A stretch of 64,000 nucleotides of DNA from Roseateles_B sp051857535 (GTDB taxonomy: Bacteria; Pseudomonadota; Gammaproteobacteria; Burkholderiales; Burkholderiaceae_C): NCBI RefSeq assembly GCF_051857535.1, contig NZ_JBPZGY010000004.1:425523-489522 (forward strand), written 5' to 3'. The notes beneath the pieces were generated by a model. That model did not search any database and had not been told where the DNA came from. It was given only the letters and a program-made list of their open reading frames with translations. This document shows positions 8,764 through 16,960 of the stretch, piece after piece; position 1 is the first letter of the stretch; each line of letters starts with the position of its first letter. A program made the translations under genes and the position numbers.

Positions 8764-10017
8764 ATGGCTGACATCAAGAATTACACCCTCAACTTCGGTC
8801 CCCAACACCCGGCCGCGCACGGCGTGCTGCGCTTGGTGCTGGAACTCGACGGTGAAGTGATCCAGCGCGCCGACCCGCACATCGGCCTGCTGCACCGTGC
8901 CACCGAGAAGCTGGCCGAGAGCAAGACCTACATCCAGTCTCTGCCCTATATGGACCGCCTCGACTACGTGTCGATGATGGCCAATGAGCATGCCTACTGC
9001 CTGGCCATCGAGAAGATGCTGGGGCTGGAGGTGCCGGAGCGCGCGCAGTACATCCGCGTGATGTTCGCCGAGCTGACCCGCATCCTGAACCACCTGCTCT
9101 GGCTGGGCTGCCATGGCCTGGACTGCGGTGCGATGAACATCCTCATCTACTGCTTCCGCGAGCGTGAGGACATCTTCGACATGTACGAGGCGGTGTCGGG
9201 CGCGCGCATGCACGCGGCCTACTTCCGTCCTGGCGGCGTCTACCGCGACCTGCCGGACACCATGCCGCAGTACAAGGTCAGCAAGATCAAGAACGCCAAG
9301 ACGATTGCTCAGCTGAACGAGAACCGCCAAGGCTCGCTGCTGGACTTCATCGAGGACTTCTGCAGGCGCTTCCCCAAGAACGTCGACGACTACGAAACCC
9401 TGCTGACCGACAACCGGATCTGGAAGCAGCGCACCGTAGGCATCGGCGTCGTGACGCCTGAACGCGCCCTGAACATGGGCTTTACCGGCGCCATGCTGCG
9501 TGGTTCGGGCATCCCCTGGGATCTGCGCAAGAGCCAGCCCTACGATGTCTACGCCAAGATGGACTTCGACATCCCCGTGGGCACCCATGGTGACACCTAT
9601 GACCGCTATGTGGTGCGTGTCGAGGAAATGCGCCAGTCTTGCCGCATCGTCGAGCAGTGCGTGAAGTGGCTGCGCGCCAACCCCGGCCCCGTCATCACGG
9701 ACAACCACAAGGTCGCTCCGCCGGCTCGCGTGGACATGAAGTCCAATATGGAAGAGCTGATCCACCACTTCAAGCTCTTCACCGAGGGCTTCCGCGTGCC
9801 CGAGGGCGAAGCCTACGCCGCCGTCGAGCATCCCAAGGGTGAATTCGGCATCTACATCGTCAGCGACGGCGCCAACAAGCCCTACCGCCTGAAGATCCGC
9901 GCCCCGGGCTTCGCCCATCTGGCCGGCCTGGACGAGATGTCCCGCGGCCACATGATTGCCGACGCCGTCGCCGTGATTGGCACCATGGACATCGTTTTCG
10001 GTGAGATTGACCGATGA
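8764..10017 (+). CDS. nuoD: NADH-quinone oxidoreductase subunit D
   Basis: 417 residues, the 49-kDa-subunit homologue descended from [NiFe]-hydrogenase large subunits. With NuoB it forms the quinone reduction site. NFGPQHPAAHGVLRLVLELDGE near the N-terminus and the HIGLLHRATEKLAE stretch are family signatures; the C-terminal end VIGTMDIVFGEIDR is typical. It overlaps nuoE by 4 bases (ATGA), which indicates translational coupling. Confidence 0.97.
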   Translation: MADIKNYTLNFGPQHPAAHGVLRLVLELDGEVIQRADPHIGLLHRATEKLAESKTYIQSLPYMDRLDYVSMMANEHAYCLAIEKMLGLEVPERAQYIRVMFAELTRILNHLLWLGCHGLDCGAMNILIYCFREREDIFDMYEAVSGARMHAAYFRPGGVYRDLPDTMPQYKVSKIKNAKTIAQLNENRQGSLLDFIEDFCRRFPKNVDDYETLLTDNRIWKQRTVGIGVVTPERALNMGFTGAMLRGSGIPWDLRKSQPYDVYAKMDFDIPVGTHGDTYDRYVVRVEEMRQSCRIVEQCVKWLRANPGPVITDNHKVAPPARVDMKSNMEELIHHFKLFTEGFRVPEGEAYAAVEHPKGEFGIYIVSDGANKPYRLKIRAPGFAHLAGLDEMSRGHMIADAVAVIGTMDIVFGEIDR

Positions 10018-10520
10018 GCAGCACTCCCTACCAGCTCAGCGACGCCACCCGCGCTCGCTTCGACCGCGAGGTCGCCAAGTACCCGGCCGAGCAGCGCCAG
10101 TCTGCCGTGATGGCCTGCCTGTCCATCGTGCAGCAGGAGCAGGGCCATGTGTCCCGCGAGAGCGAGGACGCCATTGCCGAATACTTGGGCATGCCCGCGA
10201 TCGCGGTGTATGAGGTCACGACCTTCTACAACATGTACAACCAGCGCCCGGTCGGCAAGTTCAAGCTGAACGTGTGCACCAACCTGCCTTGCCAGCTGCG
10301 CAATGGCCAGCAGGCGCTGGACCATCTGCTGAACAAGCTGGGCGTGGAAGAGGGCGGCACCACCGCGGACGGCCTCTTCACCGTGCAGAAGTGCGAATGC
10401 CTGGGCGCCTGCGCCGACGCGCCGGTGATGCTGGTGAACGACCGCCAGATGTGCAGCTTCATGAGCCATGAGCGCCTCGACGAACTCGTCGACACGCTGA
10501 AGGCCCACGCCAAGAACTGA
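10014..10520 (+). CDS. nuoE: NADH-quinone oxidoreductase subunit E
   Basis: 168 residues, thioredoxin-like 24-kDa subunit with [2Fe-2S] cluster N1a. The four ligands are visible: C88 and C93 (VCTNLPCQLR), C129 and C133 (CLGACADAP). It works with NuoF in the NADH-oxidising tip of the peripheral arm. Start overlaps the nuoD stop; nuoF follows after 8 bases. Confidence 0.97.
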   Translation: MSSTPYQLSDATRARFDREVAKYPAEQRQSAVMACLSIVQQEQGHVSRESEDAIAEYLGMPAIAVYEVTTFYNMYNQRPVGKFKLNVCTNLPCQLRNGQQALDHLLNKLGVEEGGTTADGLFTVQKCECLGACADAPVMLVNDRQMCSFMSHERLDELVDTLKAHAKN

Positions 10521-10528
10521 GGGCAAGC

Positions 10529-11872
10529 ATGCTGGATCTCTCCAAGTTTCAAAGCAAGGGCGTCGAGACCTGCTTCCATGGCCGCCACCTCGGCCCGCAG
10601 ATCTACGCCGACCTGAACGGCAGCAACTGGTCCCTCAAGGACTACGAAGCCCGCGGCGGCTACGCAGCCCTGCGCAAGATTCTGGGCAAGGACGGTGGTG
10701 AAGGTCTCACGCCTGACCAGGTCATCGCCGAGGTCAAGACCTCCGGCCTGCGCGGCCGCGGTGGCGCCGGTTTCCCGACCGGCCTGAAGTGGAGCTTCAT
10801 GCCCCGCCAGTTCCCGGGCCAGAAGTACCTCGTCTGCAATTCCGACGAAGGCGAGCCGGGCACCTGCAAGGACCGCGACATCCTCATGTACAACCCGCAC
10901 ATCGTCATCGAAGGGATGGCGATCGCGGCGTATGCCATGGGCATCAAGGTTGGCTACAACTACATCCACGGCGAGATCTTCGAGGTCTACGAGCGCTTCG
11001 AGGCGGCCCTGGAAGAGGCGCGTGCCGCCGGCCTGCTGGGTGACAACATCCTGGGCTCCAGCTTCTCGTTCCAGCTGCACGCCCACCACGGCTTCGGTGC
11101 CTACATCTGTGGCGAAGAGACCGCGCTGCTGGAATCGCTGGAAGGCAAGAAGGGCCAGCCCCGCTTCAAACCGCCGTTCCCGGCCAGCTTCGGCCTGTAC
11201 GGCAAGCCCACCACCATCAACAACACCGAGACCTTCGCGGCGGTGCCCTGGATCATCCGCAACGGTGGCCAGCCCTACCTCGAGATCGGCAAGCCCAACA
11301 ACGGCGGCACCAAGATCTTCTCGGTCTCGGGCGACGTCAACAAGCCCGGCAACTACGAGATCCCGCTGGGTACGCCCTTCGAGAAGCTGCTGGAGCTCGC
11401 CGGTGGCGTGCGCACCGGCCGCAAGCTCAAGGCAGTGATCCCGGGCGGTTCGTCCGCCCCGGTGCTGCCGGCGGAGGTGATGATGCAGTGCACGATGGAC
11501 TATGACTCCATCGCCAAGGCCGGCTCCATGCTGGGCTCGGGCGCCGTCATCGTGATGGACGACTCGCGCGACATGGTCACCAGCCTGCTGCGTCTCTCCT
11601 ACTTCTATGCCCACGAGTCCTGCGGCCAGTGCACGCCCTGCCGCGAAGGCACGGGCTGGATGCACCGCGTGATCGAGCGCATCGCCCACGGCCAGGGCCG
11701 CATGGAAGACATCGACCTGCTGACCTCGGTCGCTGACAACATCCAGGGCCGCACCATCTGCGCCTTGGGCGACGCTGCCGCCATGCCGGTGCGCGCCATG
11801 ATCAAGCACTTCAAGCACGAGTTCGTGCAGAAGATCGAACAGGCTCAACAGGCCCGCGCCAAAGCGGCCTGA
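10529..11872 (+). CDS. nuoF: NADH-quinone oxidoreductase subunit F
   Basis: 447 residues, the 51-kDa subunit that binds NADH and FMN and starts electron transfer. GRGGAGFPTGLKWSF is the NADH/FMN glycine-rich loop, NSDEGEPGTCKDR is the FMN site, and ESCGQCTPCREGTGW carries three ligands of the [4Fe-4S] cluster N3, with the fourth cysteine in TICALGDAA. Confidence 0.97.
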   Translation: MLDLSKFQSKGVETCFHGRHLGPQIYADLNGSNWSLKDYEARGGYAALRKILGKDGGEGLTPDQVIAEVKTSGLRGRGGAGFPTGLKWSFMPRQFPGQKYLVCNSDEGEPGTCKDRDILMYNPHIVIEGMAIAAYAMGIKVGYNYIHGEIFEVYERFEAALEEARAAGLLGDNILGSSFSFQLHAHHGFGAYICGEETALLESLEGKKGQPRFKPPFPASFGLYGKPTTINNTETFAAVPWIIRNGGQPYLEIGKPNNGGTKIFSVSGDVNKPGNYEIPLGTPFEKLLELAGGVRTGRKLKAVIPGGSSAPVLPAEVMMQCTMDYDSIAKAGSMLGSGAVIVMDDSRDMVTSLLRLSYFYAHESCGQCTPCREGTGWMHRVIERIAHGQGRMEDIDLLTSVADNIQGRTICALGDAAAMPVRAMIKHFKHEFVQKIEQAQQARAKAA

Positions 11873-11889
11873 ACGCCAGGACACGAACC

Positions 11890-14214
11890 ATGGTTGAAAT
11901 CGAACTCGACGGCAAGAAGGTAGAGGTCCAGGAAGGCAGCATGGTCATGCATGCTGCTGAAAAGGCCGGTACCTATATCCCGCATTTCTGCTACCACAAG
12001 AAGCTCTCCATCGCGGCCAACTGCCGCATGTGCCTCGTGGACGTGGAAAAGGCCCCCAAGCCCATGCCTGCCTGCGCGACCCCGGTCACGCAGGGCATGA
12101 TCGTGCGCACCAAGAGCGAGAAAGCCATCAAGGCCCAGCAGGGCGTGATGGAGTTCCTGCTGATCAACCACCCGCTGGATTGCCCGATCTGCGACCAGGG
12201 CGGGGAGTGCCAGCTGCAGGATCTGGCCGTGGGCTACGGTGGCAGCAAGAGCCGCTACACCGAAGAGAAGCGCGTGGTCTTCCACAAGAACGTGGGCCCG
12301 CTGGTCTCGATGGAAGAGATGAGCCGGTGCATCCATTGCACCCGCTGCGTGCGCTTCGGCCAGGAAATCGCCGGCAAGATGGAACTGGGCATGGCCCACC
12401 GCGGCGAGCACAGCGAGATCCAGACCTTCGTGGGCCGCACCGTCGACTCCGAGCTGTCCGGCAACATGATCGACATCTGCCCGGTCGGTGCGCTGACCAG
12501 CAAGCCCTTCCGCTACAGCGCCCGCACCTGGGAGCTGTCGCGCCGCAAGAGCGTGTCGCCGCATGATTCCACCGGCGCCAACCTGATCGTGCAGGTCAAG
12601 AACAACCAGGTCATGCGCGTCGTGCCGCTGGAAAACGAGGACGTCAACGAGTGCTGGATCGCCGACCGCGACCGCTTCTCGTATGAAGCCCTGAACAGCG
12701 ATCAGCGTCTGACCCAGCCCATGATCAAGCAGGGCGGCCAGTGGAAGGCCGTCGACTGGACCGTGGCCCTGGAGTACGTGGCCAACGGCCTGAAGTCCAT
12801 CAAGGACACGCACGGCGCCGCCAGCATCGCGGCCCTGGGCTCGGCCCACAGCACGGTGGAAGAACTCTTCCTGCTGGGCCAGCTGGTGCGCGGCCTGGGC
12901 AGCCAGAGCATTGACCACCGCGTGCGTCATGCCGCCTTCGACAACAACGCTGCCGAGGGCCAGGCCCGCTGGCTGGGCACGTCGATCGCCTCGCTGTCCC
13001 AGCTGGACCGCGCCTTCGTGATCGGCTCCTTCCTGCGCAAGGACCACCCGCTGTTCGCGCAGCGCCTGCGCCAGGCGGCCCGTCATGGCGCCCAGGTCTC
13101 GGCCCTGCATGGTACGGCTGAGGACTGGCTGCTGCCGGTCGCCAAGCGCATCACCGCCGCCCCGTCGGCCTGGGTGCAGGAGCTGGCCAATGTGGCCGCC
13201 GCCATCGCCGCCGCCAAGGGTGTGAGCGCTCCGGCCGCCGGCAACGCCACCGCCGAGGCACAAGCCATCGCCGCCAGCCTGCTGGGCGGCACGCGCAAGG
13301 CCGTGCTGCTGGGCAATGCCGCCGCCGAGCATCCGCAGGCCGCCAGCCTGCTGAGCCTGGCCAACTGGATCGCCAACGAAACCGGTGCGGCAGTCGGCTA
13401 CCTGAGCGCTGCTGCCAACACGGTGGGCGCCCAGCTGGTCCGCGCCGTGCCGGGGCAGGGCGGTGCCAATGCCGGCGAGCTGCTCTCCAGCAAGCCCGCC
13501 AAGGCCCTGATCCTGCTGAACATCGATCCGGCCCTGGACAGCGCCAACCCGGCCGCCGCCGTGAAGGCCGTCAACGCCGCCGAGATGGTCGTGGTGATGA
13601 GCCCCTTCAAGTCCGGCATGGACTACGCCGACGTGCTGCTGCCGACGGCTCCGTTCACCGAGACCTCGGGTTCCTTCGTCAATGCCGAGGGTCGTCTGCA
13701 GAGCTTCGTGGGCGTGGCCAAGGCCCTGGGCGAAACCCGCCCGGGCTGGAAGATCCTGCGCGTGCTGGGCAGCCTGCTGGGCCTCTCCGGCTTCGGCCAG
13801 GAAAGCTCCGAGCAGGTGCGCAACGAGGCCCTGGGCGTGAGCGCCGACCTCAGCAGCCGCCTGAACAACGCCTCGAGCGCCGCCGTGCAGTTCGGTGCCG
13901 CCACCGCCATCGAGCGCCTGGCTGATGTGCCCATCTACGCGACCGACGCGCTGGTGCGCCACGCCAGCTCGCTGCAGCTGACGACCGACGCCAAGAACGC
14001 CGCCGTGGCCCATGTGAGCCAGGCCCTGTGGACCCAACTGGGTCTGGGCGAGGGCGGCGAAGTGCAGGTGAGCCAGGACGGTGCCGGTTCGGCCCGCCTC
14101 AAGGCCAAGCTGGACGCCACGCTGCCCGCCAACGTGGTGCGCGTGCCTGCCGGCCTGCCCGAAACCGCCGCCCTGGGTGCCGCATTCGGCAGCCTGACGA
14201 TTGCCAAGGTGTGA
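11890..14214 (+). CDS. nuoG: NADH-quinone oxidoreductase subunit G
   Basis: 774 residues, the 75-kDa subunit. The N-terminal ferredoxin domain binds a [2Fe-2S] cluster through C34, C45, C48 and C62. Next come the His/Cys cluster motif (CPICDQGGECQLQ) and the [4Fe-4S] ligands in CIHCTRCVRF. The rest is a molybdopterin-oxidoreductase-like domain without active-site function, Ala-rich and less conserved. It starts 17 bases after nuoF and its stop lies 4 bases before the nuoH ATG. Confidence 0.96.
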   Translation: MVEIELDGKKVEVQEGSMVMHAAEKAGTYIPHFCYHKKLSIAANCRMCLVDVEKAPKPMPACATPVTQGMIVRTKSEKAIKAQQGVMEFLLINHPLDCPICDQGGECQLQDLAVGYGGSKSRYTEEKRVVFHKNVGPLVSMEEMSRCIHCTRCVRFGQEIAGKMELGMAHRGEHSEIQTFVGRTVDSELSGNMIDICPVGALTSKPFRYSARTWELSRRKSVSPHDSTGANLIVQVKNNQVMRVVPLENEDVNECWIADRDRFSYEALNSDQRLTQPMIKQGGQWKAVDWTVALEYVANGLKSIKDTHGAASIAALGSAHSTVEELFLLGQLVRGLGSQSIDHRVRHAAFDNNAAEGQARWLGTSIASLSQLDRAFVIGSFLRKDHPLFAQRLRQAARHGAQVSALHGTAEDWLLPVAKRITAAPSAWVQELANVAAAIAAAKGVSAPAAGNATAEAQAIAASLLGGTRKAVLLGNAAAEHPQAASLLSLANWIANETGAAVGYLSAAANTVGAQLVRAVPGQGGANAGELLSSKPAKALILLNIDPALDSANPAAAVKAVNAAEMVVVMSPFKSGMDYADVLLPTAPFTETSGSFVNAEGRLQSFVGVAKALGETRPGWKILRVLGSLLGLSGFGQESSEQVRNEALGVSADLSSRLNNASSAAVQFGAATAIERLADVPIYATDALVRHASSLQLTTDAKNAAVAHVSQALWTQLGLGEGGEVQVSQDGAGSARLKAKLDATLPANVVRVPAGLPETAALGAAFGSLTIAKV

Positions 14215-14218
14215 CGCG

Positions 14219-15316
14219 ATGATCGAAAGCCTCTACCAATCCGGCGCCTCCCTGCTGGGCGCACTCTGGCCTGTGGTCTGGAGCCTGCTCAAGATCATCG
14301 CGGTCGTTGCGCCGCTGATGCTCTGCGTGGCCTACCTGACCCTGTGGGAACGCAAGGCCATCGGCTGGTCCCAGATCCGTCCGGGCCCCAACCGCGTGGG
14401 CCCCTACGGCCTGCTGACCCCCATCGCCGACGCGGTGAAGCTGATCTTCAAGGAGATCATCCTCCCCAGCGCCGCCAACCGCGGGCTGTTCTTCCTCGGC
14501 CCCATCATGACCATCATGCCGGCCCTGGCTGCCTGGGCCGTGGTGCCTTTCGGCCCCGACGCTGCCGTGGCGAACGTGAACGCCGGCCTGCTGTTCCTGA
14601 TGGCCATCACCTCGCTGGAGGTCTACGGCGTGATCATCGCGGGCTGGGCCTCGAACTCGAAGTACGCCTTCCTGGGCGCGCTGCGGGCTTCGGCGCAGAT
14701 GGTGTCCTATGAAATCGCCATGGGCTTCGCCCTCGTGGTGGTGCTGATGGTCACCGGCAGCATGAACATGACGGACATCGTCACCTCGCAGGAGAAGGGC
14801 ACCTTCGCCTCCATGGGCGTCAACTTCCTGTCCTGGAACTGGCTGCCGCTGCTGCCCATCTTTGTCGTGTACTTCATCTCCGGCCTGGCCGAAACCAACC
14901 GCCACCCCTTCGACGTGGTGGAAGGCGAATCGGAAATCGTGGCCGGCCACATGATCGAGTACTCGGGCATGTCCTTCGCGATGTTCTTCCTGGCCGAGTA
15001 CGCCAACATGATCCTGGTCTCGGCCCTGGCCGTCGTCATGTTCCTGGGTGGCTGGAGCGCACCGATCTCCTTCAGCCTGCTGGGCATGGAGACGCCGCAG
15101 TTCATCCAGAACACCATGGCCTTCTGGAACTGGGCCTGGCTGTTCGGCAAGACCTTCTTTGTCGTCACGATGTTCCTGTGGGTGCGCGCCACCTTCCCGC
15201 GCTTCCGCTATGACCAGATCATGCGTCTGGGCTGGAAGATCTTCATTCCCGTGACCTTGATCTGGCTGGTCGTCGTCGGCCTGTGGATCCAGTCGCCGCT
15301 GAACATCTGGAAGTAA
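14219..15316 (+). CDS. nuoH: NADH-quinone oxidoreductase subunit H
   Basis: 365 residues, eight or so membrane helices. NuoH anchors the membrane arm to NuoB/D/I and forms most of the quinone tunnel. Diagnostic stretches are ERKAIGWSQIRPGPNRVGP, the acidic loop AETNRHPFDVVEGESEIVAG, and WVRATFPRFRYDQIMRLGWK. The ATG at 14219 is chosen because AAGGTG lies 7 bases upstream; an earlier in-frame start at 14201 would run into nuoG. Confidence 0.96.
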   Translation: MIESLYQSGASLLGALWPVVWSLLKIIAVVAPLMLCVAYLTLWERKAIGWSQIRPGPNRVGPYGLLTPIADAVKLIFKEIILPSAANRGLFFLGPIMTIMPALAAWAVVPFGPDAAVANVNAGLLFLMAITSLEVYGVIIAGWASNSKYAFLGALRASAQMVSYEIAMGFALVVVLMVTGSMNMTDIVTSQEKGTFASMGVNFLSWNWLPLLPIFVVYFISGLAETNRHPFDVVEGESEIVAGHMIEYSGMSFAMFFLAEYANMILVSALAVVMFLGGWSAPISFSLLGMETPQFIQNTMAFWNWAWLFGKTFFVVTMFLWVRATFPRFRYDQIMRLGWKIFIPVTLIWLVVVGLWIQSPLNIWK

Positions 15317-15322
15317 GCCGCC

Positions 15323-15805
15323 ATGGTCAAACACTTCATCAAGAGCTTCATGCTCACCGAGCTGTTCAAGGGCATGGCCCTGACCGGCCGACATTTCCTC
15401 TCGCGCAACATCACCGTCCAGTTCCCGGAAGAGAAGACCCCGCTGTCGCCCCGCTTCCGCGGCCTGCACGCGTTGCGCCGCTACGAGAACGGTGAAGAGC
15501 GCTGCATCGCCTGCAAGCTCTGCGAGGCCGTGTGCCCGGCGATGGCCATCACCATCGAGTCCGATGTGCGTGAAGACGGCAGCCGCCGCACCACGCGCTA
15601 CGACATCGACCTGACCAAGTGCATCTTCTGCGGCTTCTGCGAGGAAAGCTGCCCGGTGGACTCCATCGTCGAGACGGACATCTTCGAATACCACGGCGAG
15701 AAGCGCGGCGACCTGTACTTCACCAAGGACATGCTGCTGGCTGTGGGTGACCGTTACGAGAAGCAGATCGCAGCCAACAAGGAGGCCGACGCAAAATTCC
15801 GTTGA
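15323..15805 (+). CDS. nuoI: NADH-quinone oxidoreductase subunit I
   Basis: 160 residues, ferredoxin-like subunit carrying clusters N6a and N6b. Both [4Fe-4S] motifs are complete: C61, C64, C67, C71 (CIACKLCEAVCP) and C100, C103, C106, C110 (CIFCGFCEESCP). It links NuoG to NuoB. A 164-base gap with hairpins separates it from nuoJ. Confidence 0.97.
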   Translation: MVKHFIKSFMLTELFKGMALTGRHFLSRNITVQFPEEKTPLSPRFRGLHALRRYENGEERCIACKLCEAVCPAMAITIESDVREDGSRRTTRYDIDLTKCIFCGFCEESCPVDSIVETDIFEYHGEKRGDLYFTKDMLLAVGDRYEKQIAANKEADAKFR

Positions 15806-15810
15806 CCTGA

Positions 15811-15925
15811 CCCCTCGCCCAGGGCGGGTACGCCCTGGGCGGTCCCCCGAGGGGACGCCGAAGGCCGACGGCCTTCAGCCATCGACCTCCGCCACGCGGC
15901 CGTCCTTGGGGCGGCCCGGCGGACG
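15811..15925 (+). repeat. Array of GC-rich hairpins in the nuoI-nuoJ gap
   Basis: Three consecutive perfect inverted repeats: GCCCAGGGCG/CGCCCTGGGC (15817-15840, four-base loop), GTCCCC/GGGGAC (15842-15856) and GAAGGCC/GGCCTTC (15860-15876), then CTTGGGGCGGCCCGGCGGAC. The second hairpin matches the one in the nuoA-nuoB gap, and GGCCGGCCCGGCGGG in the nuoC-nuoD gap resembles the tail. No T run, so not a simple terminator; it may shape RNA stability or partial termination inside the operon. Confidence 0.6.
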
Positions 15926-15969
15926 GCCAGAACGGCACTACCTCGGGTCAACGAATTTGTGAGAACACC

Positions 15970-16623
15970 ATGGACATCACCACCGCACTGTTCTACCTCT
16001 TCTCAGCCGTGCTGCTGGGTTCTGCCTTCCGTGTGATCACGGCCAGGAGCACCGTGCATTCGGCGCTCTTCCTGATCCTGGCCTTCTTCAACGCCTCCTG
16101 CATCTGGATGCTGTTGAAGGCCGAGTTCCTGGCGATCACGCTGGTGCTGGTCTACATCGGCGCCGTGATGGTGCTGTTCCTGTTCGTCGTGATGATGCTG
16201 GACATCAACTCCGACCAGGTCCGCCAGGGCTTCTGGAAGCACATGCCGCTGGCCTTGCTGGTGGGCGCGCTGATCGCCCTGGAAATGGCGGCCGTGCTGA
16301 TGCCGGGCTTCAATCTGCGTGCGGCGCCGGAGCTGAGCGCTGAAGCCGCGAAGCTGGGCAACACCAAGATGCTGGGCATCCAGATCTACACCAACTATCT
16401 GTACCCGCTGCAGATCGCGGCCGTGCTGCTGCTGGTGGCCATCATTGCAGCCATTGCGTTGACGCTGCGCCGTCGCAAGGACAGCCGCTCGCAGGATCCA
16501 TCCGAACAGGTGAAGGTCCAGAAGGCCGACCGCCTGCGCATCGTGAAGGTGCAGGCCACGGTCGAAGCCCCATCCGCCGGAACTGCCGCCCCTGCTGCGG
16601 CCGACAACAAGGGAGCCGCATGA
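15970..16623 (+). CDS. nuoJ: NADH-quinone oxidoreductase subunit J
   Basis: 217 residues with five membrane helices in the first 170. NuoJ is a membrane-arm subunit whose third helix changes shape during turnover; the conserved LVYIGAVMVLFLFVVMMLDI segment is that helix. The last 45 residues are a charged then Ala-rich tail that is longer than in E. coli. The stop overlaps the nuoK start by 4 bases. Confidence 0.94.
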   Translation: MDITTALFYLFSAVLLGSAFRVITARSTVHSALFLILAFFNASCIWMLLKAEFLAITLVLVYIGAVMVLFLFVVMMLDINSDQVRQGFWKHMPLALLVGALIALEMAAVLMPGFNLRAAPELSAEAAKLGNTKMLGIQIYTNYLYPLQIAAVLLLVAIIAAIALTLRRRKDSRSQDPSEQVKVQKADRLRIVKVQATVEAPSAGTAAPAAADNKGAA

Positions 16624-16934
16624 TGGCAGCGCTGACTCTGGGCCATTTCCTGACACTGGGCGCAATTCTGTTCGCGCTGTCGGTGATCGGCATCTTCCTG
16701 AATCGCAAGAACCTGATCGTGCTGCTGATGGCCATCGAGCTGATGCTTCTGGCGGTCAACCTGAACTTCGTGGCCTTCTCCCACTACCTGGGTGACATGG
16801 CCGGCCAGGTCTTCGTGTTCTTCATCCTGACCGTCGCGGCCGCCGAGTCCGCCATCGGCCTGGCCATCCTCGTCGTGCTGTTCCGCAACCGCGCCAGCAT
16901 CAATGTGGAAGAACTCGACGCCCTGCAAGGCTGA
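16620..16934 (+). CDS. nuoK: NADH-quinone oxidoreductase subunit K
   Basis: 104 residues, three membrane helices, homologous to MrpC antiporter subunits. Conserved membrane glutamates used in proton pumping are seen in MAIELMLLAVNLNF and VAAAESAIGLAILV. Two adjacent ATGs (16620, 16623) are possible starts; the first overlaps the nuoJ stop. Confidence 0.95.
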   Translation: MMAALTLGHFLTLGAILFALSVIGIFLNRKNLIVLLMAIELMLLAVNLNFVAFSHYLGDMAGQVFVFFILTVAAAESAIGLAILVVLFRNRASINVEELDALQG

Positions 16935-16960
16935 TCGGACACAAGGCACGGGATAACAAG

